The position numbers were made by a program, and so were the translations under genes. From the NCBI RefSeq assembly GCF_027111275.1, contig NZ_CP114286.1, forward strand, positions 4,884,501-4,948,500: DNA of 64,000 nucleotides, given 5' to 3'. The stretch is from Flavobacterium luteolum (lineage in GTDB: Bacteria; Bacteroidota; Bacteroidia; Flavobacteriales; Flavobacteriaceae). The notes beneath the pieces are model-generated. The model was not told the DNA's origin. It made no database searches and saw only the letters and a list, made by a program, of their open reading frames with translations. Shown piece after piece: positions 27,053-34,688 of this stretch. Each line of letters opens with the position of its first letter. Within the stretch, counting starts at the first letter, position 1.

Positions 27053-28969
27053 TTATGAGAATTGCGTCAATTGAAATTTACTCTTAATCAGTTCCTCCAG
27101 ATCTTTCATTGGGGCTAATGCATTTTTTAATTTCTCTTTGTCAGATTTTGACATTTCTCTTAAATTAATATATTGGCCAGAGTCGTCATTTTTTAATCCT
27201 TCAACAGTTCTAAATTTAGAAAGCGTTAAGAAAGCTTCTGCGCAGCTTAAATAAATTTCGGCATTTTTAGAATCTGTAATGGCTAATTGTTTGAATCTAA
27301 GATAAGTATTTTGAATTCCTTTTATATTTGCATTTAGTATCAATAGACGAGCTCCGTCGATTAAAGGCATTAAAGCCCTTGTCTTGATATCAAATTTATC
27401 TTTATTTGGACCATCTTCTTCAGTTATAAATTTCTTGAAGAAACTCAATGGAGAGTTTCTCTTTAAAGCGTCATTTCCTAAGAAGTCGAAGAATAAAGTG
27501 TTGTTAACGGCATTTTTGAAAATTACATTTTCAATTGCTTCTTCAATTTTTGGTTCGCCAAAAACAATTTCATAATCAAAGAAAATACTGCTCAAATCAT
27601 TACTGTTTTCACCTGGAGTATTCATCCAGCTATTGTATTGTTTTGTCCAGTCGCTCAATGATTTACACCAAAGCATGTTGCTTGCCATATGTCCGTTTGG
27701 GCAATAATCATAACCTACTTTTTCTAATATAGAAGTAGCACGTTTAGCTAATCTTAAGAAATAATCTTTTACTTCTCTGTACTTCTCAGGAGTTACATCT
27801 TCAAAAATTAAGATGCTGTCTTGATCTGTAAGTAATAATTGCTCCTTACGTCCTTGACTTCCAATACTTAACCAAGCAAAACGTGCAGGAGGGGAGCCCA
27901 AATCTAAAATTGCTAGTTCGACAGCTCGCTTTATAATCGCTAAATTAATCTCACTTGCAATATTACTAACATGCGAAATTGGAATATTTTTTTGAATCGA
28001 ATTCTGAATCAAATCAGATAAACGATCACGTATTTGTTTTAAATCTTTTGGAAGCTGTGAACGTTTAATCTCTTTAATTAATACACCAGGGTTACTTGCT
28101 TGTGCTACAATAAGATCGTGTTCAGAAATAATTCCTTTTACTACAGATTTACTTGTGCCATCTTTGGTTACACATAAATGCGTAACATTGTGTTTCAGCA
28201 TTAGTAATTGCGCTTCTGCCAAAGACACATTTTCTAGAACGGTAACAACTGGCGAAGACATAATTTTGTCTATAGTTGCAGTAATAGGATAGCGTCCAGT
28301 TGCAATCTTAGATGATAAATCGGCATTGGTTACAATACCAATTGGGTGATTTTTTTCGCCACAAATTATAATATTATCTAACATTGAATCTGTCATCAAA
28401 TTTGCGACATCTTTAATTATAGAATCTGCTTTCGTTGTTAATGGCGAATTGTTATAGTTAAGAGACTGAATATATTGCATTTCTGTCTGTTGGTCAATGT
28501 AGTCACTATCAGAAACTAATTTACCATTAGAGCTCATGCTGTCCTTTGTGTGACGTGAATTTACAGCAAAACTTTCCAACAGAAAGTTTAAAACGTCTGA
28601 ATTATTGGCTACAAAAGGTCTAAAAACAGCGATCGGAATAGCATAAATAATACTTTCTTCACGTGCTTTAGCCGTCATCATATAGTTATTTTTTGCAAAA
28701 AATGGGCGTAAACCAAAAATATCGCCTTCATGGCATTTATTTATAATAGTTTCCTCAGCGTCCGCAATAGTTGTAAGATTGATGACACCAGAAGCTACAA
28801 CATAAAAGCTGTCATGAAGCGGATCGTTATTTTGAAATAATACCGCATGTTTTTCTAAATTAATGACACGAATATTCGTGGCTATATCTGATAATTCCTG
28901 AAAGGTTAAATTATCAAACGGTTTGTATTCTTTTAAAAAATCTGCAATATGCTCAGCAACTGTATTCAT
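27053..28969 (-). CDS. cNMP-binding / CBS / DUF294 putative nucleotidyltransferase
   Basis: This is a 638-residue cytosolic multidomain protein. Residues 10-130 form a cyclic-nucleotide-binding domain (NDPLHDSFYVVASGVINL, EGDIFGLRPF). Residues about 170-290 hold two CBS domains (IGIVTNADLSSKIA, KGIISEHDLIVAQA). A DUF294 nucleotidyltransferase-like domain follows, with WLSIGSQGRKEQLLLTDQDS, the GS-x(n)-D-x-D pattern that binds metal and nucleotide in that superfamily. The last part is the DUF294_C substrate-binding region. Such proteins are thought to be adenylate-responsive protein-modifying or signalling enzymes, but their target is unknown. It is coupled to the exonuclease-like gene. Confidence 0.88.
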   Translation of the reverse strand: MNTVAEHIADFLKEYKPFDNLTFQELSDIATNIRVINLEKHAVLFQNNDPLHDSFYVVASGVINLTTIADAEETIINKCHEGDIFGLRPFFAKNNYMMTAKAREESIIYAIPIAVFRPFVANNSDVLNFLLESFAVNSRHTKDSMSSNGKLVSDSDYIDQQTEMQYIQSLNYNNSPLTTKADSIIKDVANLMTDSMLDNIIICGEKNHPIGIVTNADLSSKIATGRYPITATIDKIMSSPVVTVLENVSLAEAQLLMLKHNVTHLCVTKDGTSKSVVKGIISEHDLIVAQASNPGVLIKEIKRSQLPKDLKQIRDRLSDLIQNSIQKNIPISHVSNIASEINLAIIKRAVELAILDLGSPPARFAWLSIGSQGRKEQLLLTDQDSILIFEDVTPEKYREVKDYFLRLAKRATSILEKVGYDYCPNGHMASNMLWCKSLSDWTKQYNSWMNTPGENSNDLSSIFFDYEIVFGEPKIEEAIENVIFKNAVNNTLFFDFLGNDALKRNSPLSFFKKFITEEDGPNKDKFDIKTRALMPLIDGARLLILNANIKGIQNTYLRFKQLAITDSKNAEIYLSCAEAFLTLSKFRTVEGLKNDDSGQYINLREMSKSDKEKLKNALAPMKDLEELIKSKFQLTQFS

Positions 28970-29189
28970 ATATGTGATAATTTATTTTTAAAGTATCGAA
29001 TGTAAAAATAGTAAAATAAAGTCTTACAACGAAAGGTTCTTTAGCAGAAACTAATTATTTTAAAGAAATGTTAAAAGATAATGGCAATAAGACTTAAAAA
29101 AGTTTTAATGTTTTGAAATTTTAAATATTTCTAATTCAAAAAAAGATTTTTTATTTAATGAAAAATGACTGTCTAAAGTACGTTTGATG

Positions 29190-29575
29190 ATTTTTTAATA
29201 TTTGAAAATATTTTGGTTTTAAAATCATACACTGCAATTATAGACGATTTCAATATACGAAAAATGTTTTACTTAAAATCAAACTGTAGATAAATCCAGT
29301 AAATGAAATTTCTAATATTTGAGAATTTTTTAAAATAAAAATCATACAGCGTATTTATGGTGATTTGAATTTAAGTAAAATGTTTGAATTGAAATACTAA
29401 CTTAAATACGGTATGCTAAATTTTTAATATTTGAGATTTTTTTAAAATGAAAATCATATAACGCATTTATAGCGATTTGAATTTAGAATAACAAACTGTA
29501 TAATCTAGCAGATCAAATTTTCAATATTTGAGAATTTTTTAAAATGAAAATCATATAAGGAATTTTGAGAGATTT
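29190..29575. repeat. Four-copy degenerate tandem repeat in a 1-kb non-coding region
   Basis: The 1036-nt gap 28970-30005 has no frame of interest. Within it a block anchored on AATATTTGA recurs at 29197, 29314, 29426 and 29523 (periods 117, 112 and 97 nt). Each copy continues with a T/A-rich stretch, then ATCATA at 29224, 29341, 29453 and 29550, then in three copies TTTAT-GTGATTTGAATTTA-like sequence. The copies are clearly related but diverged. The rest of the gap holds a small palindrome, CTTGAG-G-CTCAAG (29750-29762), and otherwise plain AT-rich sequence. No tRNA or att site is recognised. Confidence 0.7.
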
Positions 29576-29697
29576 CAGTTTAAAAAAAAATGTAAAAGTT
29601 TTAATCTAAAAAGAACTAGAAGCAAGGATGATAAATTTTCCATAAAACGAAAACACTGCGTCTAAAAGTTATAGAGCGCGTTGTAGGCAGGTTTCTA

Positions 29698-29729
<32 letters not shown>

Positions 29730-30005
29730 GTCAAAACAGGATAGTAGCGCTTGAGGCTCAAGGGATTTTGTATAAATCAAGGGTTTTAAAAGCTTTACAT
29801 ATTCTTTACTTTAAATTATCATCCCTATGAATTAAAATAACTTTACTCTCTTCTTTTATATTAATTACACTATTTTATGCTCTGCTTGGTACCGATTTAT
29901 ACATTATAACTTTTTGGGACAATCGTCAAAAACCATTAAAATACTTAGACATTTCATTTGATACGTAAAATATTAGCCCATTACTCAGGTTATACTATTT
30001 TTAAA

Positions 30006-30317
30006 TTACTTATCTCTTTTTCTTTTGATTTCTTCTAACATTTCTTCATGTGTAATTACACGACCCTCTACGATGTCTCTTTTGCCTTCTTCAATTGACG
30101 CTGTTAGTTCCATCATATAATGTTCTTCTGGAGAAAGAATTTTTGCAATTTCAAGCATTTCATCTGGTGTAAATGAATTGGTTTTTAGTTTTCTGTAGAA
30201 TGTTGGTCCCGCTATTCCAATCTTATCAATAATATAATTTTTTTTGTACGGCGATTTGTTTATTAATTCGTCGATTTCGCTAACTATTTTTTTATAAGTG
30301 AGAATTTCTTGTATCAT
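30006..30317 (-). CDS. Small HTH protein with antitoxin-like C-terminus
   Basis: The 103-residue protein has an N-terminal XRE-like helix-turn-helix (NYIIDKIGIAGPTFYRKLKT, about 27-46) and a C-terminal segment EGKRDIVEGRVITHEEMLEE that resembles the tail of RelB/Phd-type antitoxins (GRVxxHEE). That tail usually neutralises a partner toxin. No toxin gene is seen on either side: downstream is the 1-kb non-coding region, upstream a divergent regulator. It may be an orphan antitoxin, a regulator of mobile origin or simply a transcription factor. Confidence 0.65.
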   Translation of the reverse strand: MIQEILTYKKIVSEIDELINKSPYKKNYIIDKIGIAGPTFYRKLKTNSFTPDEMLEIAKILSPEEHYMMELTASIEEGKRDIVEGRVITHEEMLEEIKRKRDK

Positions 30318-30347
30318 ATTTGATATTTTTTTATTTCGTTTATGTTA

Positions 30348-30355
30348 CAAATATA
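30348..30355 (-). promoter_or_regulatory. Putative minus-strand promoter box for the small HTH gene
   Basis: The minus strand reads TATATTTG here, an exact TAnnTTTG, 31 nt upstream of the 30317 start. No TTG box is visible at the expected distance. Confidence 0.45.
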
Positions 30356-30520
30356 GTAATAAAAATGATAATTTAGGAGACTTCTTAAGCATCTGGCGTA
30401 GCATTAAATGTTTGATGGTTTTAATAAAGTCTTATAAATTGAGTTTTGAATTATTTGAGAAGTCAGATAATTTAGAATTAACATTTCTAAATATCTCATA
30501 AATAATTTAAGTAAAAATCC

Positions 30521-30528
30521 TATATTTG
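30521..30528 (+). promoter_or_regulatory. Putative promoter box for the XRE regulator
   Basis: TATATTTG is an exact TAnnTTTG, 21 nt before the ATG at 30550, predicting a very short 5' UTR. The presence of this box also argues against starting the protein at an in-frame TTG at 30526, which lies inside it. Confidence 0.55.
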
Positions 30529-30549
30529 ACATTTACGATACACATCAAT

Positions 30550-30957
30550 ATGACAGAGAAAAAAGTACATCAAGGTAGAAATATAAAGCGTTTCCGTGAA
30601 ATGTTGGGCATTAAACAAGAAGCCCTTGCCTATGAATTGGGCGAAGATTGGAATCAAAAGAAAATCTCTATGTTAGAGCAAAAAGAATTGATTGAAAATG
30701 ATATTCTAAATCAAGTTGCTAAAATTCTAAAAGTACCTGTTCAAGCGATCGAGAATTTTGATGAAGATTCTGCAATTAATATCATAGCAAATACTTTTCA
30801 TGATAGTGCTGTTGCGAATACTTTTAGAGATGGTTCACAGGTAAACTTCAACTGTACATTCAACCCTCTTGATAAAATGGTAGAACTATACGAGCGTATG
30901 CTTGAACAACAAAAGGAAATGATTGAGAAATTGGAAAAGATTATAAATAAAGAATAA
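30550..30957 (+). CDS. XRE-family transcriptional regulator
   Basis: The 135-residue regulator has an N-terminal HTH (NIKRFREMLGIKQEALAYEL, then WNQKKISMLEQKE) followed by KVPVQAIENFDEDSAINIIA, a linker seen in many Bacteroidota HTH proteins that occur in several copies and often near mobile elements. The C-terminus (DKMVELYERMLEQQKEMIEK) is a predicted coiled coil, probably for dimerisation. It is divergent from the small antitoxin-like HTH gene, with a shared 230-nt control region. Its targets are unknown. Confidence 0.8.
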   Translation: MTEKKVHQGRNIKRFREMLGIKQEALAYELGEDWNQKKISMLEQKELIENDILNQVAKILKVPVQAIENFDEDSAINIIANTFHDSAVANTFRDGSQVNFNCTFNPLDKMVELYERMLEQQKEMIEKLEKIINKE

Positions 30958-30963
30958 AAAGTT

Positions 30964-31347
30964 CTATTCATATAATTTATTCAAAATCATCTCTTTTGGC
31001 ACAACATCGCCTCCGCCATTTTTTGTAAACTGAATTACATCATCTTTTACAAATAAAACTGCGCTGGACGAAATACCGTCTTTATCTTTTAATTTTATTT
31101 GAGCCTTATCGCCATGCGGATAAACATGTCCGGTAACTTCCAAAATTCCTGAATTTAAATCTTTGTGTTCGCTTGTAACTTCGGCGGTTCCAAAAATCTT
31201 ATAATTTGATTGTGCAATCGTAATTCTAAAAATATATTCTTTCTTGCAGTCTTTGCATTTTTGGTTTCCCCAAGTTCCTGAGAATTTGTTTTGCTGTGAG
31301 AATGCTTGCAAGGAAATTAAAAATGCCAGGAAAAGAAATTTTTTCAT
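30964..31347 (-). CDS. Secreted DUF2147-like small protein
   Basis: The 127-residue product starts at the ATG at 31347 with signal peptide KKFLFLAFLISLQAFSQ; a longer upstream frame would bury the signal. The mature part opens with FSGTWGNQKCKDCKKEYIFRI, a GxW start followed by two CxxC-spaced Cys, and continues as alternating beta strands, like small DUF2147-type or lipocalin-like proteins. Assignment to a named family is tentative. Its 3' end lies 6 nt from the end of the convergent XRE gene. Confidence 0.6.
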   Translation of the reverse strand: MKKFLFLAFLISLQAFSQQNKFSGTWGNQKCKDCKKEYIFRITIAQSNYKIFGTAEVTSEHKDLNSGILEVTGHVYPHGDKAQIKLKDKDGISSSAVLFVKDDVIQFTKNGGGDVVPKEMILNKLYE

Positions 31348-31386
31348 TGTAGTTTGTTTTATTAAAATCTGAGCCAAATATAAATT

Positions 31387-31417
31387 AAAAAAGCATCACA
31401 AATTTGCGATGCTTTTT
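31387..31417 (-). terminator. Terminator for the minus-strand gene ending at 31435
   Basis: AAAAAAGCATC (31387-31397) pairs with GATGCTTTTT (31408-31417); the A-run reads as T on the minus strand. The stem is short but A/T extended. Confidence 0.7.
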
Positions 31418-31434
31418 CCAAATTGTTTTAAAAT

Positions 31435-31851
31435 CTATAATTTTTTCAAATAAACCGATTTACCATTTAACGATACGTCAACTTGATTCGTTTTCTCGTT
31501 AAATGATGTTCGCAAGGCATTTCCGTTAAAAATGGTAACGTCGCCGTACACATGGCCAGTTTCAGTTGATGTATAATCAAATTTTACTTTTTTGTTTCCT
31601 GGCTCAATGCCTAATTTGTAACTTGAAAATTTTGTTCCTCTTAAATCAAAATCTTGCTGCGAATCGATAATTTTTCCGTCAGCATAAAAATTGGTAACCG
31701 ATTTGCTTAATGTAATGTCCGGATAATACTGATTAACTTTTTTTAGAAGCTCATATTGCTCAACACTAGCATCTTCGAGTTTTGAGGTAATAGTTTGAGC
31801 AAATGAAATTGATGTAAATAAAACTGCTAATAATAAAAGGTACTTTTTCAT
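31435..31851 (-). CDS. Small secreted protein of unknown function
   Basis: The 138-residue product has a signal peptide (KKYLLLLAVLFTSISFAQ) and a mature part with beta-strand alternation: VTNFYADGKIIDSQQDFDLR, KVKFDYTSTETGHVYGDVTI. I do not recognise a family. It is separated from the DUF2147-like gene by a terminator, so the two are probably independent units despite the same strand and similar size. Confidence 0.65.
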   Translation of the reverse strand: MKKYLLLLAVLFTSISFAQTITSKLEDASVEQYELLKKVNQYYPDITLSKSVTNFYADGKIIDSQQDFDLRGTKFSSYKLGIEPGNKKVKFDYTSTETGHVYGDVTIFNGNALRTSFNEKTNQVDVSLNGKSVYLKKL

Positions 31852-31959
31852 GCTGTCTTAATTTAAAGATTAATAGATAGTTACGCTAAATAATTTTCGC
31901 GATTACTTTAATTTATTGTTATAAACTTCTTCAAGTTCTATAACAAGGTATGAAATCTT

Positions 31960-31967
31960 TACCTTTG
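31960..31967 (+). promoter_or_regulatory. Putative promoter of the MFS transporter (TACCTTTG)
   Basis: TACCTTTG is an exact TAnnTTTG, 29 nt before the start codon. About 22 nt upstream the sequence reads GTTC rather than TTG, so the -33 box is imperfect. Confidence 0.5.
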
Positions 31968-31996
31968 CAGAAAATTATAAGCCCTTTTTTAAGATA

Positions 31997-33226
31997 ATGA
32001 CAACAAAAAAATATATCCAGCTCATTCTGATCTTAGGTTCTTTAACCGCTCTTGGACCTTTTTCGATCGATATGTATCTGCCTGGTTTCTCTGGAATTGC
32101 AAAGGATTTAAATACCACTGTCGCTAAAGTTTCTATGAGTTTATCTAGTTACTTTATCGGAATTTCTGCTGGACAATTGCTTTATGGGCCTTTATTGGAT
32201 CGTTTTGGACGCAAAAAACCTTTATTTGTTGGACTCCTAGTGTATATTCTAGCTTCTCTAGGCTGTATTTATGTGGCTGATATTGATTCTTTTATATTTC
32301 TTCGTTTTGTTCAGGCTATTGGAAGCTGCGCCGCAACAGTTGCTTCTGTGGCAATGGTTCGTGATTTATTTCCTGTAAAAGATATACCAAAAGTATTTTC
32401 GCTTTTAATGCTTGTTGTTGGTCTTTCTCCAATGCTTGCGCCAACGATTGGCGGTTATGTTACAGAAGATTTAGGTTGGCATGCCGTATTTTTCATTTTG
32501 ATGTGTATGGGAATCGTGATTTTAGTCGCTTCACAATTTGGACTTCCAAATACCTATCAGCCAGATGCTTCAATTTCGCTGAAACCAAAACCAATTATAA
32601 CTAATTTCATTTCTGTTTTAAAAGAACCTCAATTTTATACGTACGCGTTTACAGGTGCAGTTGCATTTTCTGGATTGTTTTCTTACGTAGCCGCTTCTCC
32701 ACTTGTTTTTATGGATATTTATAAGGTTGATGCTAAAACTTATGGATGGATTTTTGCACTAATGTCAGTTAGTTTTATCGGATCTAGTCAGTTGAATTCT
32801 ATGCTGTTAAAAAGATTTTCAAGCGAACAGATGATTTTTGGCGCTTTAATTTCGCAGTCTGTTATAAGTATAATATTTTTGATTTTGGCTTTAAATAATC
32901 TTCTCGGACTTTATCAGACAATCGGAATGTTGTTCTTGTTTTTAGCTTGTCTAGGAATTTCAAACCCAAATACAGCAGGATTAACGCTTGCTCCTTTTGC
33001 CAAAAACACAGGAAGTGCTTCCGCGTTAATGGGAGCTATTCAGTTGGGAATTGGTGCTTTGGCTTCTTTTGCAATTGGTGTTTTTGTAAAAGATTCGGTA
33101 ACGCCAATGGTTGCCATTATGACTACTACAACAATTACAGCATTTATTATTTTAAATATCGGAAAACGCTTTGTTAAAAATAAGGTAGAATTGTCTGAAA
33201 GTGATGATATTATGGTTGGACACTAA
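31997..33226 (+). CDS. MFS multidrug efflux transporter, Bcr/CflA type
   Basis: The 409-residue inner membrane protein has about twelve hydrophobic helices. The N-terminus LGPFSIDMYLPGFSGIAKDL is the hallmark of the Bcr/CflA drug:proton antiporter subfamily; the loop 2-3 motif GQLLYGPLLDRFGRKKPLFV is the MFS A-motif. The Asp in SIDMYLP is the proton-relay residue in characterised homologues. Substrate is unknown. It stands alone, with a promoter box and a shared bidirectional terminator. Confidence 0.92.
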   Translation: MTTKKYIQLILILGSLTALGPFSIDMYLPGFSGIAKDLNTTVAKVSMSLSSYFIGISAGQLLYGPLLDRFGRKKPLFVGLLVYILASLGCIYVADIDSFIFLRFVQAIGSCAATVASVAMVRDLFPVKDIPKVFSLLMLVVGLSPMLAPTIGGYVTEDLGWHAVFFILMCMGIVILVASQFGLPNTYQPDASISLKPKPIITNFISVLKEPQFYTYAFTGAVAFSGLFSYVAASPLVFMDIYKVDAKTYGWIFALMSVSFIGSSQLNSMLLKRFSSEQMIFGALISQSVISIIFLILALNNLLGLYQTIGMLFLFLACLGISNPNTAGLTLAPFAKNTGSASALMGAIQLGIGALASFAIGVFVKDSVTPMVAIMTTTTITAFIILNIGKRFVKNKVELSESDDIMVGH

Positions 33227-33279
33227 AAGTATTGAAATCCGACAAAAGAAAATCGAATATTTTAAATCCTAAAAACTAC

Positions 33280-33312
33280 AAAAGCCAAAATCAAAATGAT
33301 TTTGGCTTTTTA
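33280..33312. terminator. Bidirectional terminator between MFS and NADH dehydrogenase genes
   Basis: AAAAGCCAAAATCA (33280-33293) pairs perfectly with TGATTTTGGCTTTT (33297-33310) around AAA. It lies between two convergent genes and has A and T tails suited to both directions. Confidence 0.88.
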
Positions 33313-33341
33313 TATTTCGTGATATTAGAATTTAGAACCTC

Positions 33342-34607
33342 TTAACTTTGTTGTCTTTTTTCAGGTCTAATAATCATTCTAAGCGATTGATCTTTTGCAA
33401 AATAAGCAACCATCCAATTCCAGAATGTGTTTAGTCTATTTCTATACGTGATTAAAGAAATTAAGTGAACGAACAGCCAGATAAACCAAGCGAAAAATCC
33501 TTTAAAATGCCATTTCGGACTTGGTAAATCTACTACAGCTTTGTTTTTTCCTATAATTGCCATAGAACCTTTGTCTTTATAAGCAAACGGTTTTAGCGGT
33601 TTGTTGGCTACCATCGCTTTAAAATTCTTAGCAAGATTTAATCCTTGCTGAATTGCAACTTGCGCCACTTGCGGATGTCCATCAGGAAAATTCGCATCAC
33701 CAGCCAAGATTGCGGTATCGCCAATAGCGTAAATATTATCTACAGCGTTGACTTTATTGTAAACATCTGTAGCCATTCGACGTCCGCGACCGTAACTTTC
33801 CTTTGGCATTCCTTCGAAAATTTTGGCAGAAACTCCCGCGGCCCAAATTAAGTTTTTGGTTTTAATGGTTTCTCCGTTTTCAAAATGTACCGTATCATCA
33901 ACATAATCGACAACACGAGTATGAAGCTTAACTACAACACCAAGTTTAGTAAGTGCGTCAAGAGTATCTTCTTGGGATTCTTTGCTCATTGGAGCCAATA
34001 GAGCATCTCCTCCATCAACTAAATAAACATTACTTGCAGATGTTTCTAATTCTGGGTATTCTTTTAATAGAATATTTTTTCTCATTTCGGCAAACATTCC
34101 AGAAACTTCAACTCCTGTTGGTCCACCGCCGGCCACAACGATCGTTAATAATTTACGGCGTTTGCGAATATCTTTGCAGATTGCTGCTTTTTCAAGGTTT
34201 TTAAGCAATGCATTTCGCATTTCGATGGCATCATTTAATGTCTTCATCGGAATGGCGTTTTTCATCACATTTTCCATTCCGAAATAGCTAGTTTCTGCTC
34301 CAGTAGCAAAAACGAGATAATCATAATCTAATTCTCCGTTGCTCAAAGTAATTTTCTTTTCAGCTGGTGAAACAGATAATAATTCGCCTAAACGAAAACT
34401 AAGATTCTTTTTGCCTGCAAAAAATTTCCTAAACGGATAACTAATGCTCGAAGGCTCTAAAAATGCAGTTGCAACCTGATATATAAGTGGTGGAAAAAAG
34501 TTATAATTATTCTTGTCGACAAGTGTTACTTGTATTTGAGGCTGATTTACAAGTTCTTTTGCTAGATTAATTCCTGCAAATCCCCCTCCAATAATGACTA
34601 TTTTCAT
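33342..34607 (-). CDS. Type II NADH:quinone oxidoreductase (NDH-2)
   Basis: The 421-residue flavoprotein passes electrons from NADH to quinone without pumping protons. The FAD motif IIGGGFAGINLAKELV is at 4-19, the NAD motif VVAGGGPTGVEVSGMFAEM lies near 160, and YAIGDTAIL is the second FAD contact. NNYNFFPPLIYQVATAFL is typical of NDH-2. A hydrophobic segment near the C-terminus (KGFFAWFIWLFVHLISLITY) likely anchors it to the inner face of the membrane. A perfect 14-bp palindrome lies about 63 nt upstream. Confidence 0.92.
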   Translation of the reverse strand: MKIVIIGGGFAGINLAKELVNQPQIQVTLVDKNNYNFFPPLIYQVATAFLEPSSISYPFRKFFAGKKNLSFRLGELLSVSPAEKKITLSNGELDYDYLVFATGAETSYFGMENVMKNAIPMKTLNDAIEMRNALLKNLEKAAICKDIRKRRKLLTIVVAGGGPTGVEVSGMFAEMRKNILLKEYPELETSASNVYLVDGGDALLAPMSKESQEDTLDALTKLGVVVKLHTRVVDYVDDTVHFENGETIKTKNLIWAAGVSAKIFEGMPKESYGRGRRMATDVYNKVNAVDNIYAIGDTAILAGDANFPDGHPQVAQVAIQQGLNLAKNFKAMVANKPLKPFAYKDKGSMAIIGKNKAVVDLPSPKWHFKGFFAWFIWLFVHLISLITYRNRLNTFWNWMVAYFAKDQSLRMIIRPEKRQQS

Positions 34608-34669
34608 ATATGTTGTAATTAAGTAGGATTATAAAATAATTCCTTATAAATATACAACTTTAATATACA

Positions 34670-34683
34670 ATGACAATTGTCAT
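34670..34683. promoter_or_regulatory. Palindrome upstream of the NADH dehydrogenase gene
   Basis: ATGACAATTGTCAT is a perfect 14-bp palindrome at about -63 relative to the NDH-2 start, between it and the 3' end of the helicase gene. It is a plausible operator for a dimeric regulator. Confidence 0.4.
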
Positions 34684-34688
34684 ATTTA

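Noticed and set aside
30298..30501. A 67-residue frame overlapping the small HTH gene on the opposite strand
   Set aside because: It crosses the HTH gene's promoter box and start, has an unlikely composition, and has no recognisable domain.
30006..30957. Toxin-antitoxin module
   Set aside because: One gene has an antitoxin-like tail but neither neighbour resembles a toxin; both small genes look like DNA-binding proteins.
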